Shown here: positions 24,914 through 33,037 of the stretch, piece by piece | How positions within the stretch are numbered: position 1 is the stretch's first letter | Layout of the letters: each line of letters opens with the position of its first letter | Source: Chloroflexota bacterium | Lineage (GTDB): Bacteria; Chloroflexota; UBA11872; VXOZ01 | Reading direction: 5' to 3' | Assembly (NCBI GenBank): GCA_028874195.1 | Contig: JAPPLM010000034.1 | Location: forward strand, 1-51,992 | Length of the DNA stretch: 51,992 nucleotides | Notes under the pieces: model-generated | Database searches by the model: none | What the model saw: only the letters and a program-made list of their open reading frames with translations | Told to the model about the DNA's origin: nothing | Made by a program: the position numbers and the translations under genes

Positions 24914-25328
24914 CATTGGGCCTATGGACAAAGACCTCCTAGTCCAAGACGGCCCACAGATCGAAGTAATGATTGGTTTTGACACCAAACTCAAAAACAC
25001 TTGTCCAATGCCAGCACTTCTGGACACCGGCGCAACATACAGTTGCATTGACCTAGAACTTGCAAAGCGATTATGCCTCAAACAAACCGACTCTCGGGAG
25101 CTTGTTGGGGCGCATGAGAAGAGAGTTACGCCTTTCTATAGGGCAGACATTTACATACCACAGTTGAAGTGTGCTTGGCGCGATGAGTTCGGCGGATTGC
25201 CCCTCGAAGAAAACGGGTTCAGTTGCAAGGTTCTCATAGGCAGAAACCTGCTAAGCAACTTGCACCTGCGTTACGAGGGGTACACTGGAAAAGTGCTAAT
25301 AGAATTCCCCATGCAGATTCTTAGCTAA
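24900..25328 (+). CDS. Retropepsin-like aspartyl protease
   Basis: This 142-residue protein has the retroviral-protease-like catalytic motif ALLDTGATYSCIDLELAKRL (DTGA, catalytic Asp) and later a hydrophobic strand-GR pattern (SCKVLIGRNLLSNLHLRYEG, where IGRN resembles the flap-to-helix region). Retropepsins act as dimers. The TTG at 24900 is chosen because GGAGGAGG stands 5 nt before it; an upstream in-frame TTG at 24885 is possible. It is coupled to the small partner gene. No membrane segment is present, so it would be cytoplasmic. A strong terminator follows. Confidence 0.8.
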   Translation: MLTADIGPMDKDLLVQDGPQIEVMIGFDTKLKNTCPMPALLDTGATYSCIDLELAKRLCLKQTDSRELVGAHEKRVTPFYRADIYIPQLKCAWRDEFGGLPLEENGFSCKVLIGRNLLSNLHLRYEGYTGKVLIEFPMQILS

Positions 25329-25358
25329 GCCCCCCTCCCGTCAAGCCATGGATAGCAA

Positions 25359-25390
25359 GTCCCCCGCCTTCCGGCGGGGGACTGCCTTTT
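25359..25390 (+). terminator. Rho-independent terminator of the retropepsin operon
   Basis: A perfect 10-bp stem (25359-25368 with 25373-25382, GTCCCCCGCC), a TTCC loop and the tail TGCCTTTT. It is 30 bp after the protease stop. Confidence 0.85.
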
Positions 25391-25522
25391 GCCGTCCCAA
25401 GAATCAAGTCAAGTACGTTAGTCCCGGAACCCGGCAAATGAGACACGCGCGAGGCGACGGCAACTGCACTATTCAAGAAGAGTTTTGCGGTATCGCAGAT
25501 TGGCCCCAGGGGGCTGCAACGG

Positions 25523-25551
25523 TTGGAGAATGCCGGTACAGCGGCTATAAT
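25523..25551 (+). promoter_or_regulatory. Sigma-70-type promoter of the first Rid gene
   Basis: TTGGAG (25523-25528), a 17-bp spacer and a consensus TATAAT (25546-25551). The promoter of the second Rid gene has the same spacing and the shared spacer text AATGCCGG-ACAG, so both were probably copied together. Confidence 0.75.
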
Positions 25552-25604
25552 GCCCGTTGTATAAGCGGCGATGATCTACTCAAGTGATAAGAGGAGCACC
25601 CACC

Positions 25605-25997
25605 ATGAAAAAAGAACCCCTACTCGGCGCGGGCATGTCGCAGCCTTCCGCGCCTTACTCCATGGCCCTGCGCGTACAAGCCAACGAGATGCTCTACATT
25701 GCCGGACAGGGCCCGACGGCCGGCGACGGCAGCATCGTCGGCGCGGGCGACATCGAGGCGCAGGTGCGCCAGGTCTTTGCCAACATCCAGTCGCTCCTGG
25801 AAGCCGCCGGCGCGGACTTCAACAACGTCGTTTTCATGAATATGTACGTCACCGATATTCGCTTCCGCGAGACCATTACCCTGGTGCGCAACGAGATCCT
25901 CGAGCCGCCCTTCCCCGCCGCCACCATGGTGCAAATCGGCTCCTTGGCGTCCACCGACTGGCTGGTGGAGATTGACGCCATCGCGGCGCTGGACTAG
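25605..25997 (+). CDS. Rid (YjgF/YER057c/UK114) family protein, copy 1
   Basis: This 130-residue Rid-family protein starts at ATG 25605 with GAGGAG upstream. It has the family fold with YIAGQGPTAGDGSIVGAGD near the N-terminus, a middle helix QVFANIQSLLEAAGADFNNV and a C-terminal IGSLASTDWLVEIDAIAALD. The catalytic Arg of enamine/imine deaminase RidA (in the PARSCVEV region of E. coli) is replaced: this copy reads PAATMVQIG. So it likely does not hydrolyse 2-aminoacrylate as RidA does. The second copy at 26633 is about 65% identical. Confidence 0.88.
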   Translation: MKKEPLLGAGMSQPSAPYSMALRVQANEMLYIAGQGPTAGDGSIVGAGDIEAQVRQVFANIQSLLEAAGADFNNVVFMNMYVTDIRFRETITLVRNEILEPPFPAATMVQIGSLASTDWLVEIDAIAALD

Positions 25998-26632
25998 GCA
26001 GTTCACGCTTCTTCAAGATACAGTCTGCTAGCAGCGTTGGCGACGCCACACGTCTTTCCGCGACATGTAACTCGTGTTCCTACTCAGGCCCCGTGGGCAT
26101 ATGGGCAAAGATACTCAAACGATAGTGAGTGCCCTGTAAAGGGGACCCTCACTTAGTCCTTTCTTGCTCTTGCCCAGACCCTCGCACACCTGCGGTTGCG
26201 GGCGAGGAATATACCCTCTTATCTCCAACGAGACCTTTGCATAACCTGTCATTCCGGTGAAAACGCGCCCGCGCGCGGGGGCGAGGGAATCCAGAGGTGC
26301 TTGGTATTACCCGCAATCGCTAAACGCAAGTCCTTTTCACCCCCATCCCGGCCTTCCCCCATCGAGGGGGAAGGAGTTGCATAAGGTCTCCTTTGGAGAG
26401 GTGCCGGAGCCTGCCCCGAACTTGATACGGGAGTGCAGGACCGACCGCACGCAAGTCGTCGCGCGCCAGAGCGCAAGGTGCTGTAGCAGCGGCGTCGTGA
26501 ATGAGGTGTTGCAACAATCTCGCACCTATCCCAAGGCGGCTGCCGCACTTTGGTCAATGCCGGCACAGGCACTATACTGCCCCTGGAGTAAACGGCCTTC
26601 GCACCACCATTCTTGGGAGAGGAGCACCCACC
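25998..26632. repeat. Spacer between duplicated Rid genes with hairpin repeats
   Basis: No gene. Repeats include an imperfect GTGAG-type inverted repeat (about 26124-26156), a GCGCCCGCGCGCGGGGGCG GC-rich palindrome (about 26264-26282) next to a CATTCCGG-GGAATCCAGAGG pair, and CCTTCCCCC-ATCGA-GGGGGAAGG at about 26353-26374. The right end holds the second Rid promoter. Confidence 0.5.
26550..26578 (+). promoter_or_regulatory. Sigma-70-type promoter of the second Rid gene
   Basis: TTGGTC (26550-26555), a 17-bp spacer and TATACT (26573-26578), corresponding base for base to the promoter of the first copy at 25523-25551. Confidence 0.72.
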
Positions 26633-27025
26633 ATGAAGAAAGAACTCGTCGTCGGCGCGGGCATGACGCAGCCGGACGTGCCGTACTCGGTCGCCATACG
26701 CGTGCAAGCCAGAGAGACGCTCTACATCGCCGGCCAGGTGCCAACGGACGCGGACGGCAACGTGATTGGCGCGGGCGACATCGAAGCGCAGACACGCCAT
26801 GTCTTCGGCCTTATCGAAGCTGTCTTGGCGGCCGCCGGCGCGACGTTTAAAAACGTCGTTGCCCTGAACATATACGTCACCGACATCCGCTTCCGCGAGA
26901 CCATCACCAAGGTACGCCGCGAAATCCTGGAGGCGCCCTACCCGGCCACCACCCTGGTGGAAGTCTCCTCGCTGGCCTCAGAAGACTGGCTGGTGGAAAT
27001 CGACGGCGTAGCGGGGCTGGACTAG
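26633..27025 (+). CDS. Rid family protein, copy 2
   Basis: This 130-residue paralogue of the Rid gene at 25605 has MKKELVVGAGMTQPDVPYS, YIAGQVPTDADGNVIGAGD, and VSSLASEDWLVEIDGVAGLD. The catalytic Arg position reads PATTLVEV, so it too is not an Arg-bearing RidA. The leader GAGGAGCACCCACCATGAA is identical in both copies, so the duplication included the ribosome binding site. The AT-rich inverted repeat at 27031-27059 follows the stop. Confidence 0.88.
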   Translation: MKKELVVGAGMTQPDVPYSVAIRVQARETLYIAGQVPTDADGNVIGAGDIEAQTRHVFGLIEAVLAAAGATFKNVVALNIYVTDIRFRETITKVRREILEAPYPATTLVEVSSLASEDWLVEIDGVAGLD

Positions 27026-27390
27026 CGGCCTTATTGTTTCATAGACATAGAAACAGTAAGTGTCGCTGCTCTAGACCTAACCATCGCCGGGGCCGACAAC
27101 ACTACTCGTCTGCGTTCGAGGATCATGCTCGCTGCCTGACGCATCTCCGGTTTGTCTCGCGAGGGAGCATATGTGGGAACTCTCTCATTGAAGGCAGAAC
27201 CGATTGCTGGCAAACCGAGCCTGAGTCCCCAGAACTGCGGCCATTGTCAGGCACTCGCAAATGTGTGTTGTAAGCCATCGGGCACGGATAGAGCCGCGCC
27301 ATTCTTGAGTTATATTCCCTCTCCTTGACACTGAGGCTCATTCTGCCTAGTCTGATAACTAGTCAGTATGACTATTCTTGGGAGCAAGAC
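27026..27390. promoter_or_regulatory. Spacer with promoter and operator of the toxin-antitoxin operon
   Basis: TTGACA (27325-27330), 17 bp and TAGTCT (27348-27353) form a plausible promoter. An inverted repeat TAGTCA-GTA-TGACTA (27360-27374) lies just downstream, where an autoregulating antitoxin would be expected to bind. No gene is found in the rest. Confidence 0.55.
27031..27059. repeat. AT-rich inverted repeat after the second Rid gene
   Basis: TTATTGTTTC and GAAACAGTAA form a 10-bp inverted repeat with one mismatch, loop of 9 nt. It is 5 bp after the stop and could end transcription, though a T-tract is lacking. Confidence 0.35.
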
Positions 27391-27651
27391 ATGAGCAAGA
27401 AATGGCCGGTGCAAGATGCCAAATCTAGGTTCAGCGAGTTCCTCGACACCGCACTCGCCGAAGGGCCGCAAATCGTAACCCGTCGAGGGGTGGAAACCGC
27501 CGTGCTCCTGCCCATTGAGCAGTGGCGCAGGTTGGAGACGCTGACGAGGCCGGACTTGAAGGAACTCCTGCTCGCGAGTGAGGCGCGGACCGAGGACCTC
27601 ACGCCGCCGCGGCGCCAGCACCGCCGCCGGTCACCTTTGGTCATGGAGTAG
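27391..27651 (+). CDS. Phd/YefM-type antitoxin
   Basis: This 86-residue protein starts at ATG 27391 behind TTGGGAG. It has the Phd/YefM fold: MSKKWPVQDAKSRFSEFLDTAL, ALAEGPQIVTRRGVETAVLLPIEQWRRLE. The N-terminal part binds the operator and the C-terminal tail neutralises the toxin. The last 25 residues are Arg/Pro-rich. It ends 3 bp before the PIN toxin gene. It would repress its own promoter, consistent with the inverted repeat just upstream. The family is certain, the identity of the pair inferred from context. Confidence 0.85.
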   Translation: MSKKWPVQDAKSRFSEFLDTALAEGPQIVTRRGVETAVLLPIEQWRRLETLTRPDLKELLLASEARTEDLTPPRRQHRRRSPLVME

Positions 27652-27654
27652 GCC

Positions 27655-28059
27655 ATGTACCTCCTCGATACCAATGTGGTTTCAGAGCTGCGGCGTCCGC
27701 GCCCCCACGGCGCGGTTTTGGACTGGATCGCTGCTGTGCCGGCGGAACAGCTCTTTCTATCTGCCGTGACCGTAGGGGAAATCCAGGCGGGGATCGAAAT
27801 CACCCGCGAGCAGGATGAAGCCAAGGCCGAGGAGTTGGAAGTCTGGCTGGACAAGGTCCTCGCCTCTTATGCGGTGCTGCCGCTGGACGCCCACGCCTTC
27901 CGGGAGTGGGCCCGGATTATGCACCGCAGGTCGGATACGTTGGCTGAAGACGCCATGATCGCGGCAGTCGCCAGGGTACACCGGCTGACAGTGGTCACCC
28001 GGAATGTGGGCGATTTCGACCGGCTTGGGGTTGAATTGCAGAATCCCTTCGTCAAGTAG
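27655..28059 (+). CDS. PIN-domain toxin (VapC-like)
   Basis: This 134-residue PIN-domain protein has the acidic residues of the active site: Asp5 (LLDTNVVSEL), Glu near residue 43 (TVGEIQAGIE), Asp near 99-101 (LAEDAMIAAVA) and Asp near 119 (TRNVGDFDRLG). VapC toxins cut tRNA or rRNA, arresting growth unless the antitoxin is present. It follows the antitoxin by 3 bp, so they are one operon. Confidence 0.9.
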   Translation: MYLLDTNVVSELRRPRPHGAVLDWIAAVPAEQLFLSAVTVGEIQAGIEITREQDEAKAEELEVWLDKVLASYAVLPLDAHAFREWARIMHRRSDTLAEDAMIAAVARVHRLTVVTRNVGDFDRLGVELQNPFVK

Positions 28060-28384
28060 AAGGCTCCTCCTCACTCGAGCAGATTGCACCTATTCGGCTC
28101 TTGGCGTCACTGCTTGTAGCGCAACTTGAAGCCTAATCGGTAACGGGGCCGTGAATAATCCGGCGAGGCGACCCTGCCCGGGTCCGGCACTTTTCCGATC
28201 GCAAGCCACGCGTTTGCAGAAAAGATCGTCGACCACCGCCCTGCTGCAGCCACGCTCTCCCCGCGTGTATAGTTAGATTCTGAGAATTCTCACGGACGCC
28301 ACTGTGTCACTCTCGCGTCCGTTGCCACACTTAGATGTCGTAGAGCAAGTTCACTTGAGCCAGGCCACTACAAGTCTCTCTCCC
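28060..28384. promoter_or_regulatory. Spacer with a perfect palindrome before the MFS gene
   Basis: TGAGAATTCTCA, a perfect 12-bp palindrome, is at 28281-28292, directly before the MFS gene and following an AT-rich TGTATAGTTAGAT. It may be an operator or a coincidental dyad. No other feature or gene is seen. Confidence 0.35.
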
Positions 28385-29590
28385 ATGCGCCTGACCGTAA
28401 TCGCGGTGATCGCGGCGGCGTGCTTGATCTCGCTCATCGGGTTCGGCATCCGGTCGAGCTTTGGGCTGTATCTGGAGCCGATAACGACCGAGCGCGGCTG
28501 GTCGCGGGAGACTTTTGCGCTGGCTTTGGCGATCCAGAATCTGTTGTGGGGCATGGGCGTGCCGGTGGCCGGCGCGATCGCGGACCGGTTTGGCACGGCC
28601 AAGGTCGTCGCGCTGGGGGCAGTGGTGTATGCGGCCGGCGTGGCCGGCATGGCGCTGGCCGAAACCGGCCCCACGCTCTACCTGGTCGGCGGGATTCTGG
28701 TCGGCGTGGGCGTCGCCTTCTGCTCGTTTTCCCTGGTGCTGGCGGCCATTGCCCGCATTATCGGGCCGGAACGGCGCTCCCTGGCGTTGGGACTGGGCAC
28801 CGCCGCGGGCTCCATAGGCCAGGTGCTTTTTTCGCCCATAAACCAGACTTTGATTGCCACCTACGGCTGGTTCGATTCTTTGTTGGTGATGTCCGTTGTG
28901 GCGTTGGTGTTGGTGCCGCTGGCGTTCAGCCTGCCCCGCGGCACGGCGGCCAAAGGCGAACCGGCGACGAACCAGGGGCTGACCGAGGCTTTGGGCGAGG
29001 CACTGCACCAGCGGAGTTACTTGCTGCTGACGGCGGGTTTCTTCGTATGCGGGTTCCACGTGGCGTTTATCACCGCTCATTTTCCCACGTACGTCACCGA
29101 TCTCGGCCTCTCGGCGCGCGCCGGCGCCTACGCGCTGTCTCTTGTCGGCCTTTTCAACATCATAGGTTCGTTGCTGTCGGGAGCGTTCGGACAACGGTAC
29201 CCCAAGAAGCTCGGTCTTTCTGCCATCTACTCCGGCCGAGCGTTGATCATCCTCGGTCTGCTGCTCGCCCCGGCCAACGAGTTGACCGTCTACCTCTTCG
29301 CGGCGGCCATGGGGCTGCTCTGGCTCTCCACCGTGCCCTTGACCACCGGCATCGTGGCGCAGATTTTTGGGATTCGGTTCATGGCCACCTTGTTCGGCAT
29401 CGTCTTCCTGAGCCATCAGGTCGGCAGCTTTCTCGGCGTGTGGTTGGGCGGGCTGCTCTACGACCAAACCGGCTCCTACGACGCCATGTGGTGGGCCGGC
29501 GTCGGCGTCGGCATTTTCGCGGCTCTCGTCCACCTGCCGATCAATGACGCCCCGCTGGCCCGGCTCCGCGTGGCCCAGGCCGAGGGGTAG
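28385..29590 (+). CDS. MFS transporter, monocarboxylate/oxalate-like
   Basis: This roughly 401-residue permease has 12 hydrophobic helices. The recognisable features are the helix 1 end FGIRSSFGLYLEPITTERGWSRE, the loop 2-3 motif GAIADRFGTAKV and the helix 4-5 FCSFSLVLAAIARII. The FG.ypl-F and GWSR pattern matches the oxalate:formate/monocarboxylate branch. The substrate is unknown. Start is the ATG at 28385, just ahead of the first helix. An upstream in-frame GTG at 28304 would add 27 residues. Neither has a good ribosome binding site. No regulator is nearby other than the palindrome. Confidence 0.85.
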   Translation: MRLTVIAVIAAACLISLIGFGIRSSFGLYLEPITTERGWSRETFALALAIQNLLWGMGVPVAGAIADRFGTAKVVALGAVVYAAGVAGMALAETGPTLYLVGGILVGVGVAFCSFSLVLAAIARIIGPERRSLALGLGTAAGSIGQVLFSPINQTLIATYGWFDSLLVMSVVALVLVPLAFSLPRGTAAKGEPATNQGLTEALGEALHQRSYLLLTAGFFVCGFHVAFITAHFPTYVTDLGLSARAGAYALSLVGLFNIIGSLLSGAFGQRYPKKLGLSAIYSGRALIILGLLLAPANELTVYLFAAAMGLLWLSTVPLTTGIVAQIFGIRFMATLFGIVFLSHQVGSFLGVWLGGLLYDQTGSYDAMWWAGVGVGIFAALVHLPINDAPLARLRVAQAEG

Positions 29591-29613
29591 CCGGCACAAG
29601 CGAGGTACTGGAA

Positions 29614-30885
29614 TTGCTGAAGCAAACAACGAAGAAATCAAACCACCCTTCGCGAGCTTTGGCCGCTTTTCTGCGGATTCTCGGTATTTTGACGGCTGGC
29701 GTTCTGCTGGTCGTTATACATGTCGCCTGTGCCGGTGTGGTCGACGATGCCGCCAGAGAACAGCGTGTGCAAACACTGGAAGCTTCTATCCAGTCGCTCG
29801 CGGACGAGAACAGCGCACTGAGGGGCGAACTGGCAACCCTCCGCGACGAGAATGCAACCCTGCGCGAGCGCCTAGACGATCAGGACGCGCGGCTCCAAGA
29901 AATTGAAGAGGTCACCGCAAGTATGGAGATTTTCCTTCCTCTCTTGGAGCAGTGGACCAAGGGCAAGGATGACAAAGAGGGCAAGGAGCCGCAGCCGGAG
30001 GGCACCGTGCTGGAGCGGACGGTAGGGCTGGCGGAGGAAGCCGGCGGTGAGGTTTACCGCCTGGAACACCCCACGCGCAAAGACCCGGCGGTTTTGGTGT
30101 TACCGCTGGAGCACATCGACGGCACCACCCCGCTTATCGTGTCACTGCACGGCTTCGGCGGTAATGCCGCCGATCACAGCCGGTACTTCCCTCTGCACGA
30201 GCGCGTGAACTCCCACGGGTTCGCGCTGTTGCTGCCCAATGGAATCCCCAACAATGAAGGCAGCCGATTTTGGAATCCCACGGACGAGTGCTGCGACGGC
30301 GGCAAGTCCGGCGAGGATGATGTCGCCTATCTCACTGAGTTGGTGGCACGAGCAAGGGAAATCAAAGAATTCGGTCCGGTCTATGTCTTCGGTTACTCCA
30401 ACGGCGGGTTCATGGCCCACCATCTGGGGTGCAAGGGTCTGCCCGGCCTGCGCGCGGTGGCGAGCCTGGCAGGCACGAGCTACGTCGCGGACTCAAGCTG
30501 TGCGGGCGCGCCACCCGTGTCGGCGTTGCACATCCATGGCACAGCGGACAGCGTGATCCTATATGCGGGTGACGCAAGTGAGGCGGAAGGGAACGGCAAA
30601 GGGGCGTTTTACCTCGGGGCGCAGGACATTGTGGCGCGCTACAGTCGGATCGCGGACTGCCCGTGGCCCACTGACCCCCAGCCCTACGCCACCCTGGATT
30701 TTGACCGGTCCGTGCCCGGGGCCGAGACACAGGCCTTCCGCCTACAGGAGGGCTGCGCTGAGGGCATCACTATAGAGCTATGGAGCGGCGAAGGCAGCGG
30801 CCACGCTCCCGCTTATGGCGACGACCCCGCCAACGGCGACGCTTTCGTGGACGCCCTGCTCGCCTGGCTGCTGGCGCAGGAGTGA
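29614..30885 (+). CDS. PHB-depolymerase-like alpha/beta hydrolase with coiled-coil N-terminus
   Basis: This 423-residue enzyme of the LpqC/polyhydroxybutyrate depolymerase family has a putative signal/anchor (FLRILGILTAGVLLVVIHVACAG, about 18-40), a short coiled coil (LEASIQSLADENSALRGELA to LQEIEEV, about 50-108), and then a hydrolase domain. The domain has HGFGGNAADHSRYF, the nucleophile motif GYSNGGFMAHH, Asp in HIHGTADSVILY, and His in SGEGSGHAPAYG. So Ser, Asp and His are all present. The family hydrolyses short-chain polyesters and feruloyl/acetyl esters. The start is the TTG 29614. A 3' copy remains at 37166-37324. Confidence 0.85.
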   Translation: MLKQTTKKSNHPSRALAAFLRILGILTAGVLLVVIHVACAGVVDDAAREQRVQTLEASIQSLADENSALRGELATLRDENATLRERLDDQDARLQEIEEVTASMEIFLPLLEQWTKGKDDKEGKEPQPEGTVLERTVGLAEEAGGEVYRLEHPTRKDPAVLVLPLEHIDGTTPLIVSLHGFGGNAADHSRYFPLHERVNSHGFALLLPNGIPNNEGSRFWNPTDECCDGGKSGEDDVAYLTELVARAREIKEFGPVYVFGYSNGGFMAHHLGCKGLPGLRAVASLAGTSYVADSSCAGAPPVSALHIHGTADSVILYAGDASEAEGNGKGAFYLGAQDIVARYSRIADCPWPTDPQPYATLDFDRSVPGAETQAFRLQEGCAEGITIELWSGEGSGHAPAYGDDPANGDAFVDALLAWLLAQE

Positions 30886-31182
30886 TCACCCCTCCTGCTG
30901 CTCGAACTTAGCGGTGCGAATGCACTTGCCGTCGAGCACATAGCTCGTGGCGGACGCGACCTTGTGCAGCGTGCCGTCAGCCGCAATGCGGTCTATGGCG
31001 AACATGCCCAATTGAATGTGCTTATCCATCTCGTCATCGAGGGGTCTTCCATAGGCGGCTTCCGCCTCCGCGACGTCGTACGACAGGACCTGCTCCACGG
31101 TATGGTCCGCCACCGTGACGGTAGCCAAGCGCACGATGACGCCGCGGATTTCCTTGAAACCTTCCGTTACTTCTGCCGGCAC
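30886..31182 (-). CDS. Conserved hypothetical protein (98 residues)
   Basis: I do not recognise this protein. It starts at GTG 31182 with AGGAGGT at a 5-nt spacing. The predicted strands (GVIVRLATVTVADHTVEQVL) and a helix with a C-terminal beta pair (TSYVLDGKCIRTAKFEQQ) suggest a compact alpha/beta protein. It is soluble, acidic, with no signal. It converges with the esterase gene (stop codons abut at 30885/30886). Function unknown. Confidence 0.6.
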   Translation of the reverse strand: MPAEVTEGFKEIRGVIVRLATVTVADHTVEQVLSYDVAEAEAAYGRPLDDEMDKHIQLGMFAIDRIAADGTLHKVASATSYVLDGKCIRTAKFEQQEG

Positions 31183-31394
31183 AACGACCTCCTAGCTTGG
31201 TAGGCCCATTAGGACATATCGGCGGACGTTTCCGTGGGAACTCCCAATAGAAAGGAGGTGCCCTTCCGGACCCGTTCCCAGAGAACCACCCCTCGTCCGT
31301 ACCGGATTTCGGGCAGCGGACCAAAGACAGCCCCATGCGGGGATGGGATAATGTTAGAAGTAGAATAGCTTCTTCGGCAATAGGAGGGATTCCG

Positions 31395-31637
31395 ATGGCA
31401 AGTCCCGAAAGCACCAGCAGGCCATGGCTGTGGATCGGTGGGGCGATCCTCGCCGCGGGACTGCTCGTGTTGGGCGGGTACTGGGTGTACGCAATCGTGC
31501 GGGCAGAGGATATACCGTTCCTGTTAAGGGTGGCCCTCCTCGCCATACCGGCTGGTCTGGTCGTCTTCCTGGCCGCCGCCTTGCGCGACAGAATCATCCA
31601 AAAGAAGCAAGAGAATTACCTGGAGGTCGACAATTGA
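31395..31637 (+). CDS. Small two-TM membrane protein
   Basis: This 80-residue protein starts at ATG 31395 behind AGGAGG (31382-31387). It has two hydrophobic segments (about 12-33 and 42-62) and a basic C-terminal tail (LRDRIIQKKQENYLEVDN). It overlaps the YbjQ gene by 4 bp (TTGA), so the pair is translated together. The function is unknown; it may anchor or tether the YbjQ-like protein at the membrane. Confidence 0.72.
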   Translation: MASPESTSRPWLWIGGAILAAGLLVLGGYWVYAIVRAEDIPFLLRVALLAIPAGLVVFLAAALRDRIIQKKQENYLEVDN

Positions 31638-31948
31638 TCGTAGCCACAACTGACACAATTCCCGGAGCCGAAATCGTCGAGACGTTAGGCTTGGTGCGCG
31701 GCAGCACCGTGCGCTCCCGGCACATTGGGAAGGACATTATGGCGGCATTCCGCAACGTCGTCGGCGGCGAGGTGGTGGAGTACACGAAACTGCTGGCAGA
31801 GGCGCGCGAAGTGTCGCTGCAGCGCATGGTCGAGAGCGCGGAGGAAATGGGTGCCACCGCCATCGTGGGTACGCGATTCATCACTGCGGGTGTCGCGCAG
31901 GGATCGGCCGAAATCGTCGCCTACGGCACGGCGGTCAAGCTCGCCTAA
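31634..31948 (+). CDS. YbjQ/UPF0145 heavy-metal-binding domain protein
   Basis: This 104-residue protein is a YbjQ (PF01906) member. It has the family pattern TTDTIPGAEIVETLGLVRGSTVRSRH at the N-terminus, VGGEVVEYTKLLAEAREVSLQRM in the middle and MGATAIVGTRFITA at the C-terminus. Family members form pentamers. The TTG at 31634 is the start: GGAGG at 31622-31626 is 7 nt upstream, and it overlaps the stop of the upstream small membrane protein. Despite the Pfam name, metal binding is unproven. Confidence 0.9.
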   Translation: MIVATTDTIPGAEIVETLGLVRGSTVRSRHIGKDIMAAFRNVVGGEVVEYTKLLAEAREVSLQRMVESAEEMGATAIVGTRFITAGVAQGSAEIVAYGTAVKLA

Positions 31949-32409
31949 ACTTCGCGTTTCAAACGCGTCCCAATTGTCGCAATCTGACTGCAAGAGGTAT
32001 CCGCTGTAGAGAACATAGCGTGGAACGGCCGGCCACAGGTGAGCGCTTCAACTTCACACGATTTACGTGTAGCACTATGGTCTCTCGGCTCGCCTTTTGC
32101 CTCCGGCGCGCCGGTTTCACTGACAGTCGCTACCCGCAGTGCGCGGCAAACGCAGCCACCGTGCGCCAATTGCAGCAGGTGAAAGGAAGACAGTCGCTGG
32201 CAGGCCGGAAACCTTCGGCGAAACCTTTTGATTTCCAATATTCTCGCCGAACCCTACTCAGGGAAAGTTTAGCGAATTGTTGCACGACCGCCGCACTCCG
32301 ACGTTGATAAGCTAGCCACGAGTTGATTCAGCCGGCGGCTTTGGTGAGTTGTTCACCTTACCGAATAGATATCTAGGTCACGAGAAAACTACCCATTTGG
32401 AGAAGCCCA
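31949..32409. other. Gene-free spacer before the YciI-like gene
   Basis: No gene or repeat is recognised. The AT-rich end (32345-32400) probably holds the promoter for the YciI gene. I do not see a reliable promoter motif. Confidence 0.4.
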
Positions 32410-32832
32410 ATGCGCGTCATCGTCCTCGTCAAAGCTACCGTCGCGAGTGAAGCGGGCATCATGCCCTCCCCCAAACTCTTCGAGGCCATGGGGAAATTCA
32501 ACCAAGAGCTGGCCGAGGCCGGCATCATGCGCGACGGCGAGGGTCTCAAGCCCACATCGGCAGGCAAGCGCGTGGCCTTCGACGGCGATGACCGCACCGT
32601 GATAGACGGACCCTTCCCGGCCGTCAGCGAACTCGTGGCGGGCTACTGGCTCTGGGAGGTCAAGGACATGGACGAGGCGGTGGCGTGGGTGAAGCGCTGT
32701 CCCAACCCCATGCCGGGCCCCAGCGAAATCGAGATCCGACCCCTGTACGAGGCCGCCGACCTTGCCGAGGCCATGACGCCGGAGCAAACGGCGCAGGAAG
32801 AGCGCCTGCGGGAAGAGTTGGGGGGACAATAG
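32410..32832 (+). CDS. YciI/DGPF-family protein
   Basis: This 140-residue YCII-domain (PF03795) protein has MRVIVLVKATVASEAG at the N-terminus, the DGPF-like motif VIDGPFPAVSELVAGYWLWEV and DMDEAVAWVKRCPNPMPG in the helix after it. DGPF proteins accompany ECF sigma factors in many genomes, but none is visible here. The next gene is the VOC/PhnB-like protein. Start ATG 32410, with GGAG at 32399-32402. Function unknown. Confidence 0.88.
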   Translation: MRVIVLVKATVASEAGIMPSPKLFEAMGKFNQELAEAGIMRDGEGLKPTSAGKRVAFDGDDRTVIDGPFPAVSELVAGYWLWEVKDMDEAVAWVKRCPNPMPGPSEIEIRPLYEAADLAEAMTPEQTAQEERLREELGGQ

Positions 32833-33037
32833 ACTGGCAGTGCCGCCTCCACGAAGAGTTAGGAGGACGGCACAATGGCTGCCCGCCTGCCTCTAGCTAC
32901 CCCTTGCAACCGGATGCGAACCGGCGGCACGTCGCGATAGATCAAAAATGCCTAAAGTCACCGTTCAAGCCGCTACCGATTAGAAGATTAAGTCCATAAT
33001 GTCATACGCAATTGAGTAACCGAACGGAGGCTAGGCC

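Noticed and set aside
28331-29641. Long open frame antisense to the MFS gene
   Set aside because: Rich in Gly, Arg, Gln and His without a fold; a mirror of the hydrophobic codons of the true gene.
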